A stretch of DNA of 64,000 nucleotides, taken from contig CP089456.1 in the NCBI GenBank assembly GCA_026636295.1, positions 434,001 to 498,000 of the forward strand, read 5' to 3'. Every line of letters begins with the position of its first letter. Position 1 is the stretch's first letter. Origin of the DNA: Medakamo hakoo. Its lineage: Eukaryota > Chlorophyta > Trebouxiophyceae > Coccomyxaceae. Under the pieces are notes generated by a model that searched no databases, was not told where the DNA came from, and saw nothing but the letters and a program-made list of their open reading frames with translations. Below, piece by piece: positions 9,047 through 19,073 of this stretch. A program made the translations under genes and the position numbers.

Positions 9047-12000
9047 TTACCTGGTGCGCACAATCCCGCGGGCCGCCTCCACAAACGCGTTGGCCGCCCC
9101 ACGGAACTTGCGCCTCGCCACCCTCTCCGCTGCAGCCCCGCCCGTCGCACGCGCGCCGTTGGCCTCTAACGCCCCCGCCGCTTCCGTCAGGGCGGCTTCG
9201 AACGCCGTCAGGCAGGCGCCCAGGCGCGCGGCCGCGGCCGGGTCGCCCACGCCCGCCAGCAGGGCCGCCCGCGCCTCGCCCCACGCGCCGGGAGCGCCCA
9301 TGGCCAGCGGCAGGAGCGCGTCAGCGGCCGCGTCGACACGGGAGCGAGGGACGGCCAGCGACGAGCCGTCCCCGCCGACCAGCAGCGACGCCAGCAGCGG
9401 GCGGACGAGGCGGGTGCCCAGGTGGGGGGCGAGGGCGGCGCCGCCCGGCCCGCCCGCAGCCGCGTCGCGCGCGGCCCACCGCGCCAGGGCGGCCAGGGCT
9501 TCCAGTGACGGCTTGGCGACGTCGGCGTCTCCGGACGCCGTGCACCCGTGCTCCAACGCCGCCAGGAGCGACGCACCGAGCGACGGCGGCGCGGACGGCA
9601 GCCGGTCCGGGTAGGCGGCCAGGACGTGGCCGAGCAGGCCAAAGTAGGACCGGGCGAGCTTGGGGAAGGCCAGCAGGCCGCCGCTCATCAGCGGCGCGAC
9701 GGCTTCCAGGGCCGCGTAGACGGCGCCGCCGACGTCCAGGGGTTGCGACGCGTCGGCGCTGAAGTCGGTGACGTCCCGGGAGGCGAGGGCGGACGTGAGG
9801 GCGACGAGCGCGCGCACCTCCCGCTCCGCGTCGGCCGCGTCGGCGTCTCGCAGGGCCGCCGCCGCCGCCGCGGACACCTCGCCCGCCCGGGCGGCCGCGT
9901 GCGCGCGGGCGACCGCCAGGGCCCAAGCAATGAGCCGGCCCGCATCCGCGGGAGGCAGGTGGCAGACCAGGCCGTCGACGAGCGACGCCGCGAGCTTCAG
10001 CAGCAGCGTCGTCTCGCGGCGCGCGCCCCGGAGCGCCGCCTGGATCGACAGCAGCGCGTCCGCCGCGCCGCTGAACGCCGCAAAGACGGCGGGCGCGGTG
10101 CGGGGTGGGGCGCCGCGGACGACGCCTCGCAAAGATTCCATGAGGAAGGCCAGGCGGCGGGCGACGTCCGGCCGGGCGGCGGCGGCGGCGCCGCCGCCGC
10201 CGCCGCCGACACCGCCGGCGCGCGCGAGGGCCGCCGCCGGCCCAGCCGCCAGCTGGCCCACGTACGCGCGCGCGGAGTCGGCGTCTGGCGCGCCGGACGC
10301 GCCGGACGCCAGGGCCTGGCCCAGGGCACGGATGACGGGTTCGGCCAGCCCGCCGGCGGGGCCGTCCGGCCCCGCGGCGAAGGCGGACGCGAGCGCGGCC
10401 CACGCCGGAGACGCCAGCACGGCCGCGGCCGCGCGCTTGCGCCGCACGAGCGCCGGCAGCAGCCGCTTCGCCACCGCCGTGTGCAGGTCGACCTCGCCCG
10501 CCCACCCGCCCAGCAAAGCCCCCGCCACGCGGGCCAGGTCGGCCGCCGCGCGCTCCCCGCCCGGCCCCGGGCCGTACGCGGCCGCCATCGACGGCGAGGC
10601 CGGCGCCTCGGGCGCGAGGTGGGTGCCCGCCCACCGGCCCGCCGCCCAGGCCGCCGCTTCCATGAGGCGGGGGGAGGTGCCCGCCTCGCCGGCCAGGGCG
10701 AGGCCGGGCAGGGCGAGGAGGGAGGCGGACAGGCGGGCGACGGGGCAGGGCCGGCCGGCCGCGGCCGCGGACGCGGCGGCGCCGGCCAGCGCCGGCGGCG
10801 GCGCGGGCGCCTCCCCCTCCGCCGGGTCCGCCAACAGCGACGCCGCCTGGCGGGCCAGCCAGCACAGCTGCTCCAGGGGCACGGACGGGTCGGCGCCCGA
10901 AGACGCCGCGGACGCCAACGACGCCCGGCAGGCGTCCAGGCCGTCGGCCAGGAGGGCGCAGGACGCCTCTGGCGCCGCCCGGCCGAGCGCCGCGGCGCGC
11001 GCAAGCGCGTCCTCCGCCGCGGAGCCGGCGCCGGCGCCGCCCGCCGCCGCGGCGGCTTCTCCCTCGTCCTCGGATTCCAGGGCGCCCGCGGCGGCGGTGG
11101 CGAGGGAGGCGCGGACCAGGGCCGCAAAGACGGACGCCGCGCCGTCGGACGCGGGGGGCGGGAGCGGCGGCGGCGCGGACGACGACGGCGCCGGGCCCGT
11201 GGCCGGCGGCGCGAGCGCGTCGGCCCACGCGTCCAGCAGCAGGGCGCCCGCGTCGGCCGCGTCCCCCACGAGCGCGTCGTCCCCGACGCCCCCACCCGCC
11301 GCCAGGCAGGCGGCCGCCAGGTCGGCCATGGCGGTGAGGGCGGGGCGGGACGCGCCGGCAGACGCGGCGTCCAGCCCAGCGGCTCTGTGCACTGGCGCGA
11401 GCGCGGCCCAGCCCCGGGCCGCGTCGCGCAGCTCGCCGCCATCGCCGCCGCCCGGGCCGTCGGCGCGGGCGCACGCGTCGGTCGGCGGGTGCGCCCAGCC
11501 CAGGAGCGGGGAGAGCAGCCGGGCCGCGTGCGACGTGGCGGACGGGCTGGTGGCGCCCCCGCCCCCACCCTTGCCGCCGCCGCCAAACACGTCGCCGTCC
11601 AACCCGGCCAGGGCGACGACCAGGCCGCGCGCCGACGACGCCAGGCGTGACCGGGCGGCGCCGATGTCAGCGGACGCGGACAGCGCGGGCGCCAGGCCCT
11701 GCAACAGCCAGGCGTGCGAGGCCGGGGACGTGGTGTCGCCCGGCCCGCACGGCAACAGCACGGACGCAAAGGCCGCGGGCGGCCGGACGCTCGGCGCTTC
11801 CACGGCCGGGCGCCCGCCGCCGTAGGACGACGCCGGCACGCCTGCGGGCCGGAAATCCCAGGCCAGGACGGTGGCGGCGAGGTTCAAGGCCGCGCCACAC
11901 ACGGCGGCCGCGGGGCCGGGGCCGGGGCCGCCTGTCTGCACCTCTGCGACCGCCGCGGGCGCCGACGCCGCGGCCGCGCCCGACGCCACGCCGTAAATCC

Positions 12001-12644
12001 GGGCCAGCGCGCTCGCCTGCATGTCCGCCCGGCATGCGTCGTGGTACTCCCACGGCAGGCCCGCGGCCGAGGCGGTGGCCGGGTTGAACTCCGCGACGAG
12101 GGCTTCCAGGGCGGACAGCGCGACGGCCGCGGACGACGGGTTGGCGACCCCGCCGCCCGCCGCGCCTTCGAGCTCGGCCAGCGCGCCCGCCCGCTCGGCC
12201 GGCGCCCACCCACCCCACGCCCGTTTAGTCAGCGTTGCCAGGGCCCGGGCCAGCTGGGCGGAGACCAGGCCGTCGTTGGGCCGGGACGCGGAGGCCAGGA
12301 GGGCGGAGACGAGGTAGGACCGCAGCGCCGCCTGGCCGTGCGGCCCGAGTTCCGCCCACCGGCGCAGGCCGGCGTCGCGCAAGACCAGGGCAGCCTGGAA
12401 GCGGGCACCCAGGGATGCCGTCGAGTCGACGACGGCCCGGGCGGCGTCCAGGGCACCTGGCGCGTCGCGGAAGGACAGGAGGGCCGCTTCAGCCGACGCG
12501 CGGGTGGACGGGTTCTGGGGGAGAGACAGGGGTGGGGTGGTGAGGCCAAGAGACGCCGCGGGGCAGGACATGGGGGAGGGCGCGATCCCTTGCACGCACC
12601 TCCAGCTCGGACGCCGCCCTCTCCAGGGCGGCGATGTCGGCCAT
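9047..12644 (-). CDS. XPO4: Exportin-4, nuclear transport receptor
   Basis: Two exons, 12644-12600 (15 codons) and 12514-9047, phase 0; 1170 aa, close to the 1151 of human exportin-4. The N-terminus has an importin-beta-like first repeat (RASAEAALLSF, then SLGARFQAALVLRDAGLRRW). Matching the family further along are LSALEALVAEF and NLAATVLAWDF. The rest is all-helical, HEAT-like, rich in Ala, with Gly/Pro-rich loops. Exportin-4 carries cargoes such as eIF5A and Smad3 out of the animal nucleus with Ran-GTP and also imports Sox proteins; plants have a homologue (PAUSED is a different exportin). The short first exon is supported by exact phase and by the family starting at that residue. Confidence 0.8.
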
Positions 12645-13017
12645 GGGCTCTTGATGTAGAGTGAAGGTTGCGGCTGTTGTTTTTTTTTTTTCGGTGGTGC
12701 GCGCCCGCGTTTGGTTGTCGGCGTGCCACGGCCTGGAGGACGCCTCGCCTGCCTCAAGCTGATGCGCGTGGCCGGGGGCGAGGATCGGGACACCCGCTGA
12801 GTGGGTGAATCCGGCTCGGGCGGACGCGTCCGAGGGTGGCGAGCCTCGGCGGCTGCGCCTCTCCGCCGATGAAGAAGAGGGTCTGACGCGCGGTCGGTCG
12901 ACGGACTGTGCGCGCACTCGTCTCATCTTCGGCTCGCACCCTGCCCGCAGAGAAAACGAGGCCACGGGCGGCACGCGCTTGACCTGGCACGCCCACAGCG
13001 AGCCCCCTCTCACACGC
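12645..13017. other. Divergent promoter region, XPO4 / plastid protein
   Basis: 373 bp between two outward-facing genes. It contains a T-run at 12679-12690 and otherwise mixed GC-rich sequence. No other gene is supported here. Confidence 0.45.
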
Positions 13018-13747
13018 ATGCCCCTGCTCAGCGCGCGGGCCGCGGGCGCGGCGTCGTCTTCTGGCCGGGCGGCGACGCCGCATCCCCTCCCCTCCGCGCG
13101 ACGTGGCACCGCGCCACTGCTTTGCGCCGCTGCCGCGGGCGGGCCCGGCGGTCTTGGAGAGAGCGGCCCTGGCAGGCGCAAAGCTCGTAAGCACCGTGAG
13201 TTGGAAAGGGTGGGAGCTGCGCAAATGGACGCGTCTTATGGCCGCACGCTGCGGGCCCGAAGAAGTGGGAGAAGAGCTTTTTCGTTTTTTTTCTCTCCAA
13301 CCTCGACGCGGCGCGAAAAACCTCCATCCATCTTTTTTTGCCCGCCCGACCCAGCGCGTCTCGCGCTCGCCGCACCAATCGCCATCCTACGCGAGGCGTG
13401 TTCTCACACTCCGTCACCCGCACGCACACGCACGCACACACACACACACACAACATGTAGGCCTCTTTGAAATCGTGGACGCGTCTCCACCCCCACGTTC
13501 CTTGGGCGAACACCCATTACCTCCCGACACGCACAACGGCGACCGCATAGAGCTACCGGACGGCGGCGCGTACGTGGTGCAGCGCACGTCCCTGCACTAC
13601 CGCTTAGAGCGGGGGAGGTACGTGCGGTCGGCTTCGCGTGTGGACGTGGTGAGTGCCGGCCGTTTTTTAGTCGAGCGCTACCTGGATGGATTGATGGACC
13701 TCGACCCACCGCCGCCGCCGCCCGGGAGTGGTGGGAGGAAACGGTGA
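13018..13747 (+). CDS. Conserved plastid-targeted protein of unknown function
   Basis: Two exons, 13018-13186 and 13461-13747, joined in phase 1 (GCT C | GC CTC) with donor GTAAGC and an acceptor preceded by a CA repeat; 151 aa. Residues 1-55 look like a chloroplast transit peptide (MPLLSARAAGAASSSGRAAT). The mature part, LFEIVDASPPPRSLGEHPLP to VVSAGRFLVERYLDGLMDLD, is a compact beta-rich domain with alternating charge (YVVQRTSLHYRLERGRYVR). I recall similar short domains in plant and cyanobacterial plastid proteins but cannot name the family. Correct phase and conserved-looking sequence across the splice support the model. Confidence 0.65.
13429..13452. repeat. CA dinucleotide repeat in intron
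   Basis: A CA-rich run in the intron of the plastid protein gene, taking the place of a normal polypyrimidine tract a few bases before the acceptor TAG. Confidence 0.8.
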
Positions 13748-14189
13748 GAGAGAGACAGAGAGTGCGCGAGAGAGAGAGAGGAGGGGAGAAGTTGTTGTTC
13801 GTCCGCTAGACAGGTCCCGTTGAGACACGCGCGTGTGTGGGGGGAGGAGAGGACAAGGGGGGAGGCGTCGGGGTGTCTCCAGCAGTGGTGCGCCCGGCCC
13901 CCCCGGTCCCGCTGCCATCCATCCCATCCATCTCTCTTTCTTTTTCCGTGGGGACAGCGATGGGAACGAAACAAAAGACCAAAGTCTAGCGGAAAAGTGA
14001 GCTCCAACACACACATCCACGCGCGCACGCGTCTCTCCCTTGCCCCCCACCCGTCCCCGCCCACGAAAAAAGGAAAGAATTTGATTGAGAAGGAAAGACG
14101 ACCGCCCCGCTCGCGAAAAAAAAAAGAACCCCACCCTCTTGTCTCTCTCACACGCACCCCCCCCCCCCCACACACACACACACACACAC
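13748..14189. other. Convergent intergenic region with simple sequence
   Basis: 442 bp between the stops of the plastid protein and FAD6. It holds GA/CT-rich tracts (13746-13790), several short A and T runs, and an imperfect C then CA run at 14158-14189 that ends at the FAD6 stop. No gene is supported. Confidence 0.6.
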
Positions 14190-16004
14190 TCACATGGCGT
14201 CCGGCAGGTACTTGCGCTGCAGCGCCAGGAATGGCTCCTCCTTGCCGTGGTCGAACGGGACGTAGTTGCTCTCGCGGTCGTACACGTGGCACTCCGTCAT
14301 GATGGCCTTCATCATGCGCCAGTTCCAGGCGGCCTCCGTCATGTGGCGGCCCCAGTTCGCGCGCAGCGAGTCCGTCGCGGCGCGCAGGTTGTACCAGGGA
14401 ATCTTGGACGACACGTGGTGGGGCACGTGCACGTTGATGTCGTGGCACAGGAACTCGACCAGGGCCGGGTAGTCGCAGTGCACCGTCCCCGCCAGCTGGG
14501 CGGACGCCGCGTCCCACTCGGCCGCGGGCTTGAAGGGGATGTGGGGCGCGGTGTGGTGGACGACCGTGAACGTGGACATCCAGAAGTGGTAGCCCAGCCA
14601 GGGCATGAGCCAGTACTTGGCGAGGCCGGCCCACCCGCCGCCGTGCGCGTAGATGAGCGGCAGGCCGACCAGCGCGAACGCGGCGACGGCGGCCAGGGAC
14701 ACCAGGACGCGCGGGCGCTGCTTGTCCGTGTACAGGCCCAGGTCAAAGTGCCAGATGGCCCAGTGGCCGACGGACGCCCACAGCTTGAGGGGCGAGCCCA
14801 GGAAGAGCTTGTACAGGGCGCCCGTGACCGGGCCCCACTTGGCCGCCTCCTCCGCGGGGACGGGGTGCCAGGCCGTGTCCTCCACCAGCTTGTTGGTGTG
14901 GGCGTGGTGGTGGTTGTGCTTGATGCGCCACGGCTCAAACGGGTAGAGCAGGGGCGCGAACATGGCCGTGCCGACGACGTCCTCCACCAGCTTGTTGGAG
15001 GAGAAGGACCGGTGGCCGCAGTCGTGGCCGACGACGAACAGGCCCGTCCACGCCGTCCCCGCAAACGCCCAGGCCAGGGGCAGCAGGTACCAGGGCGCCA
15101 CGGAGATGAGGTAGACGGACAGGGCGACGGCCGCCACCGTCGTCGCGACCGCGCCCCAGGCGCGGACCGGGTTGATGGTGAACACTTCCTGCGGCAGCGA
15201 TTTGATGACGTCCTGGAGCGTCACGCCCGCGGGCAGGTCGGCGCCGATGGAGCGGTAGCCCAGGTCGCGCGCGATGGCCGCCCGGTCGGCGTCGGACAGC
15301 GTGCCGGCCGTGGGCGCGGCTTCGATGGCGGCCTCCAGGGCGGGGGCCAGGGCCGCGGGCGCGGGCGCGGACGGGGTGCGGGCGGGCTGTGTGTTGAGGG
15401 GTGGGGGGAGGGGGGAGGGGGTGGTGTGTGAGTGGGGTGGGCGGCGGGGGGTCGCGCGAGTGGTGGTCGAGAGCCACGGCGCGGCGACGGCTCGGGGAGT
15501 GGCCCCGAGGCAGGCGATCGCCGGCCGGGGGGTGCGGAGGACCGCACGACCGCTCCACCACCTCCACTGCGAGGCCAGGCCGCCTGGCATGACGGCACGG
15601 GCGCCAGGACCGCCGGCGCGCGGGCCGGCACGCCCCGCCGACACCAAAAAGGGGCGGGCAGCGGCGTCAAAGCGGTGGGGGGCGAGCGCGACCAAAAAAC
15701 ACGCCTCCGAAACACACCTGTGTGGAAACGACCCGGGCGCGGCGGCCTGTGTTTTGCAAAGCGGGAGGATGTGTGAAGATGCCGTGGGCGTGTGGGTGGG
15801 GGTTGGTGGGGCTGGGAGGGCGCGGCGGCGCTGAGACCCCGGGCGACTGCGGGGAGAGAGTCGGGCGCGCGCCCGGCCGCGCATTCGCGGCCTGCAGAGA
15901 GTATCGCTCTGCACGGCGACCCGCGCGCGCAACCTCCACACACACAACGCACCCGTCGGCCGGGAGGCCGCGCGCAAGCCGACCGGCGCGGCGGCCGCTT
16001 TCAT
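14190..16004 (-). CDS. FAD6: Plastid omega-6 (delta-12) fatty acid desaturase
   Basis: Three exons, 16004-15953, 15746-15718 (29 nt) and 15386-14190; phases close exactly to give 425 aa, the length of algal FAD6. The first two exons build a transit peptide (RAASRPTGRRARVVSTQ). Histidine boxes are HDCGH at 148-152, HNHHHAH at 184-190 and HVPHH at 347-351, with four hydrophobic segments between. FAD6 converts 18:1 (and 16:1) to dienoic acids on plastid glycerolipids using ferredoxin. The frame is also open through both introns, so a 604-codon ORF starting at the same ATG exists, but the donor/acceptor pairs and length favour splicing. The 29-nt exon is the least certain part. Confidence 0.88.
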   Translation of the reverse strand: MKAAAAPVGLRAASRPTGALCVWRLRARVAVQSDTLCRPRMRGRARARLSPRSRPGSQRRRALPAPPTPTHTPTASSHILPLCKTQAAAPGSFPHRCVSEACFLVALAPHRFDAAARPFLVSAGRAGPRAGGPGARAVMPGGLASQWRWWSGRAVLRTPRPAIACLGATPRAVAAPWLSTTTRATPRRPPHSHTTPSPLPPPLNTQPARTPSAPAPAALAPALEAAIEAAPTAGTLSDADRAAIARDLGYRSIGADLPAGVTLQDVIKSLPQEVFTINPVRAWGAVATTVAAVALSVYLISVAPWYLLPLAWAFAGTAWTGLFVVGHDCGHRSFSSNKLVEDVVGTAMFAPLLYPFEPWRIKHNHHHAHTNKLVEDTAWHPVPAEEAAKWGPVTGALYKLFLGSPLKLWASVGHWAIWHFDLGLYTDKQRPRVLVSLAAVAAFALVGLPLIYAHGGGWAGLAKYWLMPWLGYHFWMSTFTVVHHTAPHIPFKPAAEWDAASAQLAGTVHCDYPALVEFLCHDINVHVPHHVSSKIPWYNLRAATDSLRANWGRHMTEAAWNWRMMKAIMTECHVYDRESNYVPFDHGKEEPFLALQRKYLPDAM

Positions 16005-16378
16005 CTGTGAAGGGTGGGCGAGGAGGGACGAGAGGAGCGTGAGGGTGAGACCTGCGGGCGACAGGCACTCGGCGCGTGGCCGCGCGCCGACGAGCGGCGC
16101 GGCTGCGAGGACGCAGGGAGAGTGCGGCTCGTCCCCTCGCGCGGCGGGGTCGGTACGCCAGTCCTGCCCGCCCGTCGCTCACGGCGGGTAGCCTGGCATC
16201 TGGGCACAACAAAAACCCACCGCAAAGGCCATGGCTTGTGTTCCCTGTCTCCGCGGTCGAGAAAAGGAGGAGGAAAGAGGGGAAGTGGACTGTGAGGTTG
16301 TGCGGCACGGGCCGCTCTCGTCTTGTGTGTCTCCATAAATTCGTTTCCGGGGCGCGTCCTCGCAAACGCGCCTACGCG
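16005..16378. other. Divergent promoter region, FAD6 / small basic protein
   Basis: 374 bp shared by two outward-facing genes. GC-rich, no repeat, no other gene. The stretch CATAAATTCGTTTCC at 16334-16348, about 35 bp before the small basic protein ATG, is the most AT-rich element and could serve as a core promoter; this is a guess. Confidence 0.4.
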
Positions 16379-16798
16379 ATGCCACGCCAGCGGCCGCAAG
16401 GCCCAGCTCGGGTCGCTCGTCGCTACGAGCAGGAGGCGCCTGACGCGTCGGACGAAGAGGGCGAGAGCACGGCCGCCCAGCCGCGGCTGGCAACCCGCTC
16501 TGGCCGCCCTGCGGGCGGTGGCGTCGTCTTCGCTTCCGCCGACGCCCGGCAGGGCACGCCCAAGAAAGCCAAAATCGCGGCCATGGACGGCCGCACCATT
16601 TACCGGAAACGGGCCGGCGGCCGCCGGGAACGCGGCCTCTTTGAAAACCTGGCCGACTTTTTCCTGGCGCCTTTCCCTGCGGACGTCCGCCTGAAAGTCC
16701 GGCGCACGGCCCGGGACTTTCAGTCCGGGTTTGACGCCTTCCTGCAGAGGCTGGGCGGCGGCCCGCCCGCCCTGCCCGCCCCGCCGCCTAGAGACTAA
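16379..16798 (+). CDS. Small basic protein, unknown function
   Basis: Single exon, 139 aa, very basic in the first 100 residues (PRQRPQGPARVARRYEQEA; KKAKIAAMDGRTIYRKRAGG) with an acidic patch (DASDEEGE). The C-terminal part, GLFENLADFFLAPFPADVRL, looks amphipathic. A nuclear or nucleolar location would fit the KK/RR clusters, but no family is recognised. TGTAA occurs four bases after the stop, unusually close. Confidence 0.55.
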   Translation: MPRQRPQGPARVARRYEQEAPDASDEEGESTAAQPRLATRSGRPAGGGVVFASADARQGTPKKAKIAAMDGRTIYRKRAGGRRERGLFENLADFFLAPFPADVRLKVRRTARDFQSGFDAFLQRLGGGPPALPAPPPRD

Positions 16799-16801
16799 AA
16801 C

Positions 16802-16806
16802 TGTAA
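16802..16806 (+). terminator. TGTAA poly(A) signal, small basic protein
   Basis: TGTAA beginning four bases after the stop at 16798. The 3' UTR would be very short; the convergent P450 ends 72 bp away. Confidence 0.5.
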
Positions 16807-16869
16807 AAGACCAAGCCACGAAAAACCCTTTTTTTTTTGCCTTCCATATCCTGCCCCCCCTCTCCTCGT

Positions 16870-17330
16870 TCACACCCGTTCCTCCAACACCAGCACCGCC
16901 CCGCCCGCCGCGTGCGCCGTCAGCATCAGGACTTCCTTCACGTCTAAGAGCTCACCGCTTTTACCGGCGGGACTCGCAAGGGAGGACGGGCAGACGTCGG
17001 CGTCGCCCGCCCCACCGGGCGCGGGCAGCGCCAGGCGGAACCGCGTCACCAGCCCGACCACCGCCGTGTGCAGGATGGCCAGGGCCAGCGTCTGGCCCAT
17101 GCAGTCCCGGGCGCCGTCGGAGAAGGGGAAGTAGGCTTTGGGTGGTGGCGGCGGGGAGGCGGGCGGCGCGGCGGCGGGCGCCTTGGCGGTCGGTTCCGCC
17201 TGGCCACCCCCTCCCCCGCCGCCGCCGCCGCCGCCCGCACGGCCGCCGCGCGCGGCGGTCGGCGTGAACGCCCTCACCCGGGGCGACGGCGGCGGGCTGG
17301 CCGCCGCGGCGGGCGCCTTGCCCCCTCCGT

Positions 17331-17384
<54 letters not shown>

Positions 17385-18884
17385 CCTCCGCCTCCAGCCA
17401 GCGGGACGGGCGGTAGGACGCGGCGTCGGGCCCCCACACCGCCACGTCGCGGTGCGCGGCCCGCAGCAGGCAATACACCATCGTCCCCGCCGGTACCAGC
17501 CTTCCCGCCAGGCGCACGTCCCGGTCGGTGATGCGGGGCATGCCGGGCACGGTCGGGTGCAGGCGGCCGGACTCCCGCACGGCCGCCAGGGCCGCGGGCG
17601 TGGACCGCAGGTCCGCGTGCGTCAGCGGGCGGCCAGGGACGAGGGCGCCGCCCGCCCCGCGCACCAGCAGGCCGGCGCCCTCCAACTCGCCCTCCACGGC
17701 GTGCAGCGCGGCCGGGCAGGCCGCCAGGCGCAACAGCGCAAAGGCCAGGGAGTGGGCGGTCGTCTCGAAGCCGCCCATGATGAAAGTCGCGACCTCGCCG
17801 ACCAGCTGCGCCTTGGTCAGGGGGCGCCCCGTCGCCGGGTCGGCCACGGCGTGCAGGGCCGCCGCGACCGAGCCGGGCGGCCCGCCCACGTCGTGGACTT
17901 GGTCGACCAGCGCTGCGATTTCGGCGCGAAAGGCGCGGGCGGCGGAGGCCGCGGCCGCGGCCGCCGCGTCACGCGGGCCGAACGCCGCGCGCGCGCGGCG
18001 GGTCGGGTCCGTCATCGACGCCTGGGCCTCCGCCAGGGCGACGGGCAGCGTTTCCACAATCGGGCAGGGCCCGCAGGCGACGGCGCCGAAGTCTTTGCCA
18101 AAGGCGGCCTGGCGTGGAGGGGGGGGGGGGGGGGGGGGAGATTGATGAGAGTGGGTGAGCGGACGAGAACACCCCCTTGTGCCATTCCCATCCCATCCCC
18201 ATCCCCATCCCCATCATCCGTCTTTTTCACCATCCCGATCACGTCCAGGGCCAGGCGCATGCACGCGCCATCCATGCCGACTTCAAAGGCCTGGCCAGGC
18301 GCAGCCAAGCCCGCCCGGCCGACCAGCGCGTCGCCCAGGGCGGCCAGTTTCGAGGTGATGAGGGGGAAGTGGGCTTTGACGGCCGCCGCGGAAAAACAGG
18401 GCGCCGTCGCCCGGCGGACCGCCCGCCACCGCGGCGTCAGGCCGGACGCTGTGAAGATGGATGGCACGGTCCCGCCCCACACGCCGTCCATGACGCTGTA
18501 GGCCTGGCGCCATTTGGGGAACGGGACGGACGCCGGCGCGGCGGCGGTGGTGGTGGCTGCGCCGCTGCCGCGCGCGCCGACGGCCGTCGCCAGCGCCGCG
18601 GGTTCCGCGATCACGACCGCGCGGGAGCCGGCCACGCCGCGAATGGTGAACACGGGGCCCAGCGCGTCTGCCCAGGCACACAGGCGGAGGTGGAAGTCGG
18701 GCGCCAGCATGTCGGACGTGTGGCCGGTCCACCAGCCGCCGTCCCCGCCAGGCGCGGCCGGCAGCCGGGACAGGATGGCCCGGCGGCGGCGGACGGTGGC
18801 GCACGCGCGGGCGGCCAGGGTGAGGAGGGTGGAGGCCAGGACGGCGGCCAGGGCCGTGAGGACGGCTGCCGGGGAGGGCGGCAT
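16870..18884 (-). CDS. Cytochrome P450 with low-complexity insert
   Basis: Two exons, 18884-18231 and 18108-16870, phase 0, 630 aa. An N-terminal anchor helix is followed by P450 landmarks: I-helix GGFETTAH (330-337), E397-S-G-R400 of the K-helix, RPSRW (about 452), and the haem loop FPFSDGARDCMG (545-556) with Cys554 as iron ligand. About 83 residues of polyglycine/alanine/proline sit between RPSRW and the haem loop, where normal P450s have about 20. The family looks like the CYP4/CYP97 type by I-helix and haem loop, but I cannot assign a CYP number. The intron acceptor is preceded by a run of 20 C (plus-strand G at 18119-18138). It diverges from the thiolase gene. Confidence 0.85.
18119..18138. 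repeat. 20-base G homopolymer (C tract on coding strand)
   Basis: Pure G on the plus strand; in the P450 transcript it is a C20 run a few bases upstream of the intron acceptor, where a polypyrimidine tract is expected. Confidence 0.9.
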
Positions 18885-19073
18885 CGTGTGGGGAGGGGTG
18901 GAGGGTCGTGGCACGGGGGAGGTAGGTAGAGTGGCGGGGAGGGCAACGGGCTCGCTCCCCGTCAGACGAAAGAGTGTGTGCGGCGCCCGGGCGAGAGCGA
19001 CGCGCCCGCCCGCCCCCCCCTCTTTCGCGACACGCCCACGCCTCTCTAGCACTCTCAATAACCCAGCGAGCGC

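Noticed and set aside
9548-11825. Two long plus-strand frames (about 700 codons each) opposite XPO4
   Set aside because: Arg/Ala/Ser-rich shadows created by GC-rich codons of exportin-4.
14085-15431. 448-codon plus-strand frame across FAD6
   Set aside because: Mirror of the FAD6 codons; composition His/Arg/Val-rich, no motif; FAD6 is certain on the other strand.
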